Source: Nymphalis io
Taxonomy: Eukaryota > Arthropoda > Insecta > Lepidoptera > Nymphalidae
Length of the DNA: 64,000 bases
Assembly: GCF_905147045.1 (NCBI RefSeq)
Contig: NC_065889.1
Location: 3,353,001-3,417,000 of the forward strand
Direction of reading: 5' to 3'
Below the pieces are notes generated by a model that saw nothing but the letters and a program-made list of their open reading frames with translations, was not told the origin of the DNA and did no database searches. Shown here one piece after another: positions 25,101 through 36,782 of the stretch. A program made the translations under genes and the position numbers. Positions within the stretch are counted from its first letter, which is position 1. Each line of letters begins with the position of its first letter.

Positions 25101-27251
25101 GGCAAGCTGTAAGTTTATATTTATCTACGCTTATTAACGCATTTATAACTCTATTGTTTTCAGTCAATATAATTATATTGTCTGTCAATTTATTACCCAA
25201 TGTTCGATAGTAATATTTATATATTTCATAAATTCAAGCAAGAAGTTAAAAAATGTTTGTATTTTTTAATATCAGGTTTCAGAGGAATTGTTTGTGTCGA
25301 GTCGATCTTCTGATACTTACGAATCATGTTTATATGAAGACGATATATATGTTCCGAATTGGCTCTTCAATATTATCAGCCAACAGCCATCTGTAAGCTT
25401 TCTATTTAAAAATTATTTTAGAAAATATATAAAAAATATATAATAATATAATATATATAATATAGTAGTAGTAGTTTAAAAGTCATATATATTAAAAGGA
25501 ACGCAAAACATGATGTCCTCTAGACTGATTTTGGCCACGGTGATTTATATATTACTTAATTTGAAGAACTTAAAAAAAAAACAAAATGGCCCAGTGGTAA
25601 GAGCGTGTGAATCTTAACCGATGATCGTGGGTTCAAACCCGGGCAAGTTTTCACCCGACCACTGAATTTTCATGTGCTTAATTTGTGATATGATTCATCT
25701 CGTTCTTGACGGTGAAGGAAAACATCGCGAGGAAACCTGCATATGTCTAATTTCACTGTAATTCTGCCACATGTGTATTCCACCAAACCGCATTAGAGCA
25801 GCGTGGTGGAATAAGCTCCAAAAACCTCCTACTCAAAAAAGGGAGAGGAGGCCTTAGCCCAGCAGTAGGACATTCACAGGCTGTTACTGAAGAACTTCGT
25901 TGGTGTGCCCTTATATGACTTCATTTATAATTAATTTTGGTTATAAACGTGTTGTGTTAGTACTTGTAAATTAAAATCAAATTTAAAATAAAAAAAGAAA
26001 AACGACTATTTAGATTGCAGAGTCAGAAGTTGAGGACGATTTTCTTCCTATGATTCCATTAGGAGAACCGGTTTTTGATGTGAATGGGAATGCGATGGAA
26101 CCAGGAGTTGGTTTTGGTGCTGGTGCTGGCGATGGTAGAGGCATGCACAGTGATCAATCCCAAGATAGTTCCGGCAGGGGAACCTCGCTTAGTTCGAGTG
26201 CAACATCGTCTGGACAAAACGAAGTTAAGATCCAAACTTTATATCATAAAAATTGATGTCAGCTTAAAAAATGTTAACCGTTCGTATAGCAAATCGTAAA
26301 TAGAATTTATTGAATGCGAATATACTTTAAAATTTAAATTAATTTAAAACCAATTTTTATTTTCTTCCAACCAAAAAGATCTTCACTAAACTTTAAGAAA
26401 ATAATATAAATACATTTTTGCTACAGCCTATATTAATAGATTTATCAAGTATAACTCCTCGATACACGCAGTATGTTCATGAACCAATGCATATTAACGA
26501 AGTCAGTAATAATAATGACGAAATTAATGAACCTCATAGAAGTATTGAAGGTGAGACAAGTATATATTGTTTTGTTCTTTTTACTTTGCTTTTAATTAAT
26601 TTTTGCCCAAAAACTATTGAGAAACTATTTTACAATGTGTAATTAATAGACCATTTATTAATGTTAACTCAGGTTAGGATAAATATTTCAATCGATTTAA
26701 AGTCAAAAAGCAATTAATTTGAAAAATTTAGAATGGCTGATTCTTATATATTAGTGTAACTTAGTTTGAGCTTCGAGTATGTTAGTTTAGAGAGTGGCCA
26801 AAAAAGTTAAAAGATTATTTTGTATAAAATTTTATTCTCATTAATACAAATTGCTTTACGAAGTGTTTTTATTATCCTCGATTTGCATTTACTCTGTCGT
26901 AAACAACAGCCAGCTGTTTTGTTTTGGCTAATCGTTTTGCGAGTCGTTGTTAAAAAATAATAAAAATAGAGTTATGTTATTTATCTCAATTTAATAAAAT
27001 TCGTCATATTCTTCTTCTCTAATTTATATTCTATCTATGGAAAAATGTACGCTCTTTGAGCAATTATTATTCAATTATTAACTAACTGTACAACAAAATG
27101 TATTAGATTTATTATTATAAAACGTTTTACAGGGGATACTGTAAACGACTTACCTGAACGAGCACGGAATACAAATACAGTACAAATTACGAGCGATGTT
27201 GACGCAGATGTCAGTTCTTTGGATACGGATGCAATTGATTCTGATGATTGA
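16161..27251 (+). CDS. Large uncharacterised protein, Ser/Asn-rich tail (18 exons, about 1,677 aa)
   Basis: I do not recognise the family. Exons with GT/AG ends and matching phases: 16161-16409, 16750-16919, 17335-17458, 18293-18359, 18910-19176, 19696-19756, 19833-19876, 20345-20440, 20516-20943, 21663-22020, 22225-23135, 23226-23248, 23325-24858, 24968-25108, 25276-25392, 26023-26223, 26427-26550, 27133-27251 (TGA). They sum to 1,678 codons. The first 290 or so residues are charged and helical (for example LRRALDQKVRKLRKLL), with several Trp (WGENAPYWNQYY). The rest is low-complexity, rich in S, N, D and K, with basic patches and a KEN motif in SNKENIPESS (codons 23947-23955). The tail ends in an acidic SSLDTDAIDSDD. 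There is no signal peptide or membrane segment. The start is uncertain: an ATG at 16074 is also in frame, and a different frame just before 16214 looks more protein-like (see findings). Hen1 lies upstream in the same direction and cac converges from the right. The exons could belong to two genes, but the continuous phase argues for one. Confidence 0.75.
17912..18039. mobile_element. MITE with TTA target-site duplication, intronic
   Basis: Starts CGGCTTTCACTATAAATGCT and ends ACATTTATAAGTGAGGCCG, an imperfect terminal inverted repeat of about 28 bp. It is flanked by TTA at 17909-17911 and 18040-18042. The ends match the copies at 18420-18552 and 58357-58507. There is no ORF. TWA duplication suggests mobilisation by a Harbinger-type transposase. 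It sits in the intron between exons 3 and 4 of the large gene. Confidence 0.82.
18420..18552. mobile_element. MITE, second copy, left end eroded
   Basis: TGTAAACGTTGCTTAGTGG at the left and GCTAAACAACATTTATGAGT followed by AAGCCG at the right repeat the ends of the 17912-18039 element. The body shares a TGTCATCATTG-like core. The left terminus has decayed, so no duplication can be read. It lies in the next intron of the same gene, about 0.4 kb from the first copy. Confidence 0.7.
19244..19249 (+). terminator. Possible early polyadenylation signal in the large gene
   Basis: AATAAA lies 50 bases after the stop at 19193-19195, which would be used if the GTGAGA donor after 19176 is skipped. That would give a short protein of about 300 residues carrying only the helical N-terminal part. 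It is a single hexamer in AT-rich DNA, so chance is possible. Confidence 0.35.
19281..19373 (-). other. Antisense exon-like segment in an intron
   Basis: On the minus strand, ACAATTTCAG precedes an open 93-nt segment that reads RIIININDLSDEREDEDDYE followed by ISEKFMIKNY and then a GTTAGT donor. Entry and exit are both phase 1. It lies inside the intron between 19176 and 19696 of the plus-strand gene. The strongly acidic, non-repetitive peptide is unlike random AT-rich translation. It may be an exon of an antisense gene or a small local inversion. It could also be chance. Confidence 0.35.
19926..20270 (+). mobile_element. Degraded retroposon cluster in an intron
   Basis: CAGACACCTGATGGTATGTG resembles a lepidopteran retroelement 3' end in reverse. 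It is followed by a diverged Metulj-like body: GCTTAATTTGTGTTTATTTA, GGCGATAAAGGAAAACATCA and CTCCAAACCTTGTCCTTAAA. The copy is old and lies between exons 7 and 8 of the large gene. Confidence 0.6.
20441..20515 (+). other. Short intron, in frame and stop-free (75 nt)
   Basis: It begins GTAATG and ends TTGTTTTCAG. Its length is a multiple of three and it contains no stop in the reading frame of the flanking exons. Retention would insert 25 residues and keep the protein in frame. An earlier acceptor, AGTTTTCAG near 20499, is also present. Confidence 0.6.
25585..25889 (+). mobile_element. Metulj-like SINE, near full length, intronic
   Basis: The tRNA-like head (TGGCCCAGTGGTAAGAGCGT ... GATCGTGGGTTCAAACCCGG) is followed by the body (GACGGTGAAGGAAAACATCG, TTCTGCCACATGTGTATTCC, GCGTGGTGGAATAAGCTCC) and the end (AGGACATTCACAGGCTGTTA). 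It lies in the intron between 25392 and 26023 of the large gene, in sense orientation. Just upstream (about 25511-25545) is a short piece similar to the 3' end of the other SINE family at 5433-5739. Confidence 0.88.
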
Positions 27252-30200
27252 AATTACTAATTATTCTTAATTTAAAAAATTCTTGTAATATTCTTCAAAA
27301 TTATAAAGTGCGTTAGTGATTTTGGTTGTTTTCCAATTTGTGAACCAACTGTGATGAATTACGTTATTAAATTATCGTATCTGGCAATTCAAATTTTCTT
27401 CTCGACCAATTATAAATTATTAAAAATATAAGTTATAAAAATATTTGACATTTTTATTTTCTCTTCCTTATTAATTTACCTAAGGCAGATTTTCAATGAA
27501 TTTCAGAGTGAATACGACGTGATTATTTTAGTTTCAAAGAGATATTTTTCACGTTTACGTAAAAAAATATCGAAATCGACTTTTCTTTTGTCATTTTATT
27601 TCATTATAAGTCTAAGCGTTCCATATATTATTGATTTCATTTCAAATCTCTACTTAGGAGTGGCTTAAGTGACCGATATGAGACTGATTGTTTATTTGTA
27701 TTAATTGCACTAACGTTTCGTATTAATACATATATGTTTAGACTACATTTATACTAAAAGGTTTTTTAAATCTATAAAAATATGGTCGCACATACTCACT
27801 AGTTGGATTTAATTTTTTTTGTTTAAAGGATAAGTATTATTTACCGAAGGATTATGGTTAGGTTTGATCTAATTTAATTAAATAACACACTCAATTTGTT
27901 ATCCTGATTGGCTTGTCGAGAATAACAATATCGATTAAATAAATAAAATATCACAAGATGTCGAGGAAATGTCTTTTTTTTGCATTTATTCATATTGTAC
28001 AATCTTATAATATGATCCATTCTGCAAAATTTTACAGGCGAGCAAGAATTCATATATAAAACAGTAGCTCTCGTCTTGTACATAACCATTTTACCAGTAG
28101 GTATAGTGAAAACATGCGTATAGTATTTAGTTTTAGGATAATAAATTACTTATTTACTAATTTAATTTTGGTTCTTTATTAATACAATATCAATAGTATT
28201 TACTATTATGCAAAGTTATTGGATCGTACCAAAAAAACATATCGATGGTGACTTCTCGTTGCCGATGAACTTTCTATGCTTAATATACAGTAATAATTAT
28301 CAATTTAATATAAAACTTGTCGTTCGGTACCTAAAGCGCTTATACAGATACAAGGCAGGCATGACATGGCATCGACATGACAATTAACTCACTTCACTTC
28401 GAACTTACTAAAGGATCATACAAGCGAGTGGTTTTGGCAAAGGCTCGTTACATGTGTATTATTTGATCACTTAAAATATTACTCGAACCCTTGGCGGTAT
28501 TTATTGCTAGTTCCTATATTAACTAGCAGCGAACGAATGCTCTTACTTATTTGACAATTTCGAAGCAAATGATCACATAATTACTTTCGACGCAGTATTG
28601 TTAGCAATCTCTTGCATTTGTCTTATCACGATACTGCAAGTGGGAACTGGTAACGATTTTATTACGCAAATGTGTATTTGCATCTTATACTATAATGGTG
28701 GCTTTATTATTTGGTCTTTTAGCTTTAAATTATACAATTAAATTCGCTTAATAAGTGCGGTACGTATTTGTCACAGCTACCTAGCTCATCTAACTGTCTC
28801 GATAACGAAATGAGTTGAAACATTTATTGATAACAATTTATTACGAATAAATCGATTTAACAAATTCATTAAGTGTAATTCTTATAATGCATTAAGAGAA
28901 AGTTTTAATATCAATGTTTCGTTTGCGAGTAACATGAATTATAATAGGAAATAAATTGTAAATGTGTGATTATGAATAGAAGAATTGAAAAACGAACGAA
29001 CGTTTCTGATACGGTGACGTGTTATCGAACGATAAAAAACGTATAAGAATATTGAGAAGCCCTTATCTGTAGTAGTTAAGGTAACTATTACGTAAAACGT
29101 TTTTTTATTATTTTAAGGCAGTGAAACTCCCAAATCAAATTTAAGGATAGTTTGGGACGAGATTACCTAGCTAACATTAATATTAACTAGTTCATACCAC
29201 TAGACATTTTCACATACGACCTCTACATACCGGCCGCATTATATATTACAATATTTACACGTCTTAAACACGCATGCGCGACGTAGTTACGAGGGTATCA
29301 CAAACACTAAAGCAGGACGCACACTGCAACTCTAATACCTCTGTCATTGAAAGTCCATCGGCTTATTGTACAATATCGCTCCAATTACAAATGACGGAAC
29401 AAAATTCATACATCTATACAATAACAATATAAATATATTCATGAATCAATCATTTTAAATGAGAAAACTACATAGAAGAAATCTAACACTCTGAAACCAT
29501 GGATAACCAGTTATACATTATGAAACATGCATTCCTTCGCGAACAATTGATAAATAAAACGAATTACGAATAAGGTCTTAACAACTCTATTTTAATAATA
29601 ATTATCATTTAATCAAATTTGCAATTTCATAATCAGTTTGATGATCAAACAAATGACTTGAATATAAACAAAATTGTCGGCATTTCATGTAATTGTCTGA
29701 CTATAAAGAAATTGCAACTCGATATGAATTATAAAATATCTACACTATTCAAAAACAAAACTTAAATTACACAATTATAACAATATAATTATTTCGAATT
29801 ATTTAACATAAATACACAAGGAATAATAATTCGTACTATAAAATATAACACAGGTAGAAAACGAATAATAGAACTTATAAATTGTTCAACATATAAGTGA
29901 ACAATAACAATCAAAATATTCATTTAAAATAATCATTTATATTTATTTTTATAATTATATAACTGAAAAACGAGCTGCAAGTAAATAAATCCATATTGTG
30001 CACAACAATCACTTTGTATAATACATTTAACTACATACCAATATCATAATTAAGAGTATTAAATAAATACGATACGGTACTATTCGTTATGAACCTAGTC
30101 ACAAACAACGCACAAAATATCGCTGAACACACGATTAGCAAATTGTTCATAAAAAAACATTTCATTATCTTTACAAAATTTGTACCTACAATCACCGCTA

Positions 30201-32485
30201 GTCAAAATTAAACATGCAATCATCATTCATAAAGAATAAAGTCTCAAGGCATGCACAACTTTAATGTACTGTTAGATAATAATGAACAACATTTTTTGGA
30301 TAATTATAACAAATGTTTGCAGATTTAAATTCTTTTCCAACACAGCGTATCTGTTAAATAAATAACTTCCCTATGCAATCACACAGTTCTAATAATAAAC
30401 ATCATTCATATTTGTTATCACAGAAAATTATCTATTTACAATTTTTCCGTACTTAGATTTTGTACGTAGCCTATACGAGCCTCGCGACAATGTTTTTAGA
30501 TGAATAAGGACTTTCTCTCGAACATTAATTATAGTCTTAAAAAAAAATTAATTGCAAATAAAAATAACAATAATATCCTTAAAAATATACTAAACAACGC
30601 GATTGATTAGTAAAAGCCGATAATATATCTGTATAATATATATAATTATATATTGTGATTTTGAGAATTGTTTCAATTTAGAGATATAATATTTATATAT
30701 AATGTAATGCTATTTACTTTATATTAAATTGTTGTCGATTGTTCATTAAATAGTTGTCGATTTGTTTTAAGGCTAAAATTATGTTCGAGATATAAAATCG
30801 TGTCTTCGTGAATTTGACGATGAGTCGAATGTACCAGGTGTAGTTACACAATGATTAGCGTTTCATTAAACGCATCAGAATTGGTTTACCACTTCATCCT
30901 TGCTATTTAATGGAATATATAATACTTTTGCCGTTATAGATTTGCAAAGTTGTAAACCAATTCGGAAATAAGTCATCGGTGTCTTGGATTTTGTGCCTGG
31001 TCATATACTTATAACATTTTATTTAAATTGTAGATATAGGTTATTAAAATTCAAAATGCCGTTTTATATTAAATGTAAAGCGTTTTGAGCTAATTAATCA
31101 AAATTATGTGATATTATTTTATAATGGAAACCTGAATTACAAATTTAATTTAATCACAGTGAACACTATGGGATTAGGTTTTATTCTTTTTTTTATAATA
31201 ATAATTAATAAGCTACAATTTTAAATTGATTCTGAAGATAATCTTGATGTTAAGGTATATTTAATGCTGTTATTCTATTAAAATTTTCAAAATTTAAACA
31301 GTTTTAATACACTTGGTCTATGGATGATTAATTGTTACCTAAACAATATTACACACTCCTTAACCAGGCGACAAAATCTATATAAACAATATCATTAATC
31401 CAGTCAAGAGACGTCATAGAGAATCTTGTCACTTTTGGTCCGTTTCGTTCAGTGCCGACTACACAACTACATTCGATCACAATAACGAGATTGCAGACAT
31501 ATACGGGACACCATTGCGACTGAACATTTTATTTACATAAAGTTTCAAAACAACGATGTAATTGCCAAATGTAACAAGACACTAAGTCGCCTATTGACTG
31601 GCCTACACACGATTTAACAATTTTAAGTATAATGCAGGATATTTCAAAGTTTACGTACAATTAATATTTATTTAGTTAATTGTATTTAAATTTAAATAAC
31701 ATAGATATAAAGCACTTGGGGGAAGGACAGCAAATTCAATAAAAAATGTTCAATTATTTATTTAGTATATATTAACTAAGTAAAAATTATTCGCTATGTA
31801 AATATTTTATACATCCCTAGTATTAATTTGTTTCGAAGATGAAATGCTAGATTTTTCCAGCGTCTAACTTGAACATGAAACGAGTCCAAGGCGGAACGGC
31901 GGCGGCGCGGGTAGCGGCCACTCTTCGGAGTATACCCATCACTGGCCCAGTGTACGGGCAACGGCCCTGCGTAGTGTAGCGGCGAACCGCACTTCCAGTG
32001 TCTCGACCCCGTGTCGTTTCAGCAGGCGATATATATTATGAGATTTTATGAAGTGCAAATTTAATATAGAAAGTTTACTTTTACAGACTAATTATTTCAT
32101 TTTATGTAAAAATCCTAGCGCAAACGAGTTGCCTGGCACTGTTTCATATTCGAATACCTTAACCGTAATATAAATCAAAGAGTAAAATTTTAGCGAATTA
32201 AAAATTAAATTTTCCAAAACTTTGTAAATACTAGAATTCGGACACTCGGAAGCCGCGGAAGGCCGATCGCGGCGGCACATCCATGTTCGCGAGCGGCGAA
32301 AGTCGTCCTTGATTAGACACACGCGAGCGCGAGCGGCGCGCGCTATGGGAGTCCATTCGAGAGCGGCGACGTTTGCGGCGACGCGTGCGACGGCGGCTGC
32401 GTCAGAAAGTATACGCGTGCGCGTCAGTGGTGGCGGAGGGTGTCGGCGCGCGCACATCCCGCTGGGAGCGCGCGCGACGGCGCCG
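27252..32485. other. Convergent interval, probably long 3' UTR of cac
   Basis: 5.2 kb between the stops of two convergent genes. I see no exon with usable splice sites. The GC-rich stretch at 31880-32480 continues directly from the cac stop and carries accidental ORFs on both strands. On the minus strand, TTTATT-type signals occur (for example AATAAA reading at 31757-31762). ATTAAA at 27366-27371 could end the plus-strand gene. Long 3' UTRs are usual for neuronal genes, but the true cac end cannot be fixed from sequence. Confidence 0.5.
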
Positions 32486-35400
32486 CTAGCACCAGTCGTC
32501 CTCGTCGGAGTCGGAGTGACGCGCGCGTGGCTTGTACCCGTTGGGGAGGCGCGGCGCGGCGGCGGGCGACGGCAGCGCGCGTGCTCCCCCGCCGCCGCGC
32601 CCCAACGCCAGCGCCGCCTCGTAGCTCAGCGGTGCCTCGTATGACCGCCCGCCGCGATCTGTTTCGTAGCCCCATCCGCGCCTGCCGAACTCATGCCCTC
32701 TTTCATTGAGACTTTTAGGAAGACACGAACAATAAACGTCATTACTATATTTAGTGTTATTTAATATGCGAAATGACTTTACTATATAATGTAACATTAA
32801 ATACGTGGCTCACCTTTCTCTAGATCTATAATCTCTGTGTATCAGTCTTTCAACTTCTCGACCGTACTCGTACTCATCATGAAGAGGCTCTAACGGTTCT
32901 CGAGTTGTATGCCTCAAAGATAACTGTGGAAAGTAAAATAAGAGTAAGTGTTGATTATAGTGCTGTGTTTCTATTAATTTCTTTTTAGAATAGCAACATA
33001 TCAGTAGACAAAATGATAAACTTTTGTTAATAACTTGTTACAAACCATCATGCGACATATATGTTTGGCTCAGACGATAAGATTTTTTTTACTTACGTGC
33101 GAGGGGCTGTGGCTGATTCTGTTGAATGGTGGTTGCTGCTTTACATGTAAGGTGGACGGCTTAGTAGGCGTCGGGGGGAGCTGCCGGCCGCGACCGCGCC
33201 TGCCTCCCTCTCGCTCCCACGACCGCTCGCGCCACTCCCGCCATTCGCGCTCTCGTTCGCGCTCACGGTCACCACCTATTGACGCCCAAACTGTTTTTTG
33301 AATAATTTGAGCGTTCAAACTTCGGGCTAACTGATCGCATTACGACCGCTAGCCAGAGCAAAGCATATAAAGAATATGATGAACAGGCGTAATATAATTA
33401 GATGAACGAAGTAAAGAAAGGTAAAATAAGACTAGAGAAAATTATATAGCCAGAATAACGAACAGATGTGCAAACAATTTTCTTATAGATATCGCCGCGG
33501 TTTTTGCAAGCTTCCCCCACATGTATTACATGCGCATAGCTTTTTACGACATCGATTAAATTAAGTCTTTAAACAAATCGAATCTTGAACGAGCAAAGGG
33601 CCTCTAGATTTCTAATTAAAGTTGATTAAAAATATCAAATTTTGGACCCTTTGCTTTACAAAAAATTGGTGCTTAAAAATTTATGTTAAAGGAATTTTTA
33701 TTTCGGGATCGGATTTCAAATACATATTTGTAATTATAAACGTAGTGAAGGATTTATTGTATTTTTTTTGGGTATGTGGATGTGCCTACCTTGCAAAGTT
33801 ACATGACTGAATTGTGATAGGCCATGACAAAAGTTACACTATTAAGAGCCACGCCTGAAAATAACAGTTGTGTCCGAAAAAGCAGTGTCAGCTTTACTTT
33901 CAGTAGTGTCTCTAATATTGACATCGATCGCATAAAGCAAACTGGTATATCGTAAGGTGTGGTGTTGTGGTCCAGTGTGTGTGGCGAGTGGATCTCACCG
34001 TAGGTGTGGTGTGGCGGGCTGGGCGATCGCGAGGGCTGGCTCAGGCTGGTCGTGGGGTACGGCGCCCTCCACTCCTTCCCTGCTGTCAGGAATACCTTCA
34101 TGTACCTTCCACCACGCTTTACCCTATGCCCGTCGGATAACCGACCTAATTTCTCACAAAGGTGACTCTAAAAGTTTTGAATGTATTGAAGTTATGAAGG
34201 AAGTGGATGTTGGATAACACAGGATTGGATTGTTACTCCAAACGGAGCAGTTGTGTGTCCGAATGTTATATAGTTTGAGGGACACAAAGTAAGTACAGTG
34301 TAATGTACAAAAAATTAGTCTAGTTTGAATGTACACAAAAAAGGTTTAGACATATCAATAAATATATATAGTCAAGCATTTGCATGCTGCATGATTCAAT
34401 CGAGGTTAATTTGGTGCATGCGCTCCAGGCGTTATATCAAATCTCAATCGAAGCATTGTGCAACCAAAGTTCACAATTATTAATTTTAACATGCAGCAGG
34501 CAATACAATTTTGATAATTTACGAATTATATATTATTACAAACGTTTACATAATGGCCAAATTTAGGTTTTTCTTTTCGGTTATATTATTTAAGAGCTAA
34601 TATAGTATCTCATTCATTCGTATTAGGTAGTAAATTTCTCTTATGTATAAAACAATATATATTTTTATTACAATAGCGTACGAATGAGATTAAACTTCGA
34701 GCTAAATTAAACTACAAAATCCTTTTTTACAAAACTGGCTTTGTGGAATACATACGACTATGATAAACAATTTTTATCTAAATTACGAACTTATTATTAT
34801 GTTATTATGTAGCACAATGGCTAGCTCACTGAAAATCTTATTACTACATCTACGGAACATGAACTTCTACAACTACATTAAAGCTAAGGTTCCCATCTTC
34901 TCAGAAAACTTTCAGAGTACCTTCATGAGAAGAAAAATGTTTGCAAAACTGTTTTAGTTTCATAATCTAAATCTAAATGGAAGGTAATTGTATGCTTAAG
35001 GTTACAATATGCGTGAAAACTATATGAAAAAAATGGGTATAATATTGGAAGGCGAAAAAGTAGCTTATCAAAGGCTGTTCAGTGATGTTCATAAAAATAA
35101 TTTTTACCAAAGTTATTAAATTGCAATAGCGTTAAGCCGAAAGTAAATATGCTGATATGAAATAAAATGAAACAAAAAAAAACCAAAATTAAGTAATAAT
35201 ATATCATTAAATAATTAATATTATGTGTTTAAAAAATATCAGCAGATTTACTTAAAATGTGTTATTGCAATCAAATCTTACGCTATAATCATTAGCATCT
35301 TAGCTTACTTAATAAAACGAATATAACCTACCATGGGGGTGGTAGTGATGTGGCGCTCTATGCGTTCGACCGTGTCTTTGATGTTCATGCTTAACTATTT

Positions 35401-36782
35401 CGACAACATTGTTAACTGTGTCGGAGAATCCAATTTCGTGGTGGTAACCCCCGTAGTGACCTCTTCTTCTTGGACTTGGACTTCGTCTGGAAGATTTTAA
35501 AGTTCAAACAGATATTACATAACTATTAATATCCATGTATTTGTTGTTTATGTCGACATTTTAGTATACATCACCTATATATGTATTTGAAAGTAGCAAT
35601 TCCCCAAACTAAAATTGCATTTTTAATTCCTTATTGTAATAATGTATTTTTTAATACCTTACCTGGTCAGGCTAAGTTAAAAAAATAAAACACATGAAAA
35701 AATATATACGTACATGTTTGCTTCGTACAAAAAAATTATAAACAAAGCAGTCCTAATATAGAATCCTATGGTGCTCCATTAACAATGATTTTAAAACAAT
35801 TTTAATAATAATATAATAAAATAGTATATATTATAATATCACTATAAATTTGAATTAAGTATGGATTATTACTATTATTTTCTTTTAGTTTTAGTTTAGT
35901 TATATCTTTTTTCAATTTATGAATTTATATTAAGTTTATATGTGTATTTAAGTATTATTTTAACAGTTTTTGTACCGCCTTTAAGTATTTCTGATTAAAT
36001 ATTGGCTCGTAGAGAACGCCTTCAGCCATCCCGTCTTAAACTCCGCCTTTATTTAGTTATTTTAATCTTAATGCATGCAAATGCGTGCATGCATTTTATT
36101 GGCATGTCAGTATTGTTAATTATAAGTAATTTAGGAATTATGTTATTTATGTTATGTTATAAAATTAGTGGATGCACGTTTTTATTATCTAAACATACCG
36201 CTAATCACTACGATATCTTCTAGATCGATTTCTTCTTCGATGACACTATAAAATAAAAAATAACGTAAAAAAAAAACAAAATGTTCTAATCGAATAATAG
36301 CTGACAATACAAACAAAAGTATAATTACATACATTATTCAAAATAAACGATCAATACAAAACTATGATTGTCAACAAATAAGTAATGATAAAAATATATA
36401 TATTTTTTAATGACGTAATAACTATCTATTACAACTACTAGATTGATTACTCATAATTTAAAGGTTGAATTAGTTATGCTATGAATATTAACTTTCAATA
36501 TTAACTAATAGAAGTTACAAGCTAGAATTTATTAATATAAAATACGATAGCGTATGTAAAAGCGATATGTAAAAGGCGTGGGTAAGGACATGGGCTATTT
36601 TCATTCCTTCAGTTTCATGTGTATAATAAAATATAATAATAATCAGTATTGTATGCTTCTCACCTTAAACTAGATGACCTGCCATGGTGACCATTTTGGT
36701 AGGTGTGAGGTGGTTGCAACCTCGCTTCATCTAAAGATTCCAAGGAAGCATGCTGTGACCCCACATCTTGCAACTCCAGGAC
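32486..36782 (-). CDS. cac: cac exons: distal C-terminus, scaffold-binding tail
   Basis: Exons 36664-36782, 35332-35486 (RSPSPRRRGHYGGYHH), 33999-34079 (Ser/Pro-rich), 33097-33275 (an R/E/W-rich repeat, then RQLPPTPTKPS), 32814-32923, and terminal 32486-32711, which ends NGYKPRARHSDSDEDDWC and TAG at 32488-32486. RQLPxTP resembles the known RIM-BP SH3 ligand of Cav2 channels. The DxWC end is the conserved PDZ-type ligand of the family. Together they tether the channel at active zones. The terminal exon is very GC-rich (Ala/Gly/Arg codons), unlike the rest of the gene. Confidence 0.92.

Noticed and set aside
32309..32709. Several Arg/Ala-rich ORFs on both strands
   Set aside because: They are other-frame readings of the GC-rich cac terminal exon and its 3' UTR; the cac frame is fixed by splice phase and DDWC.
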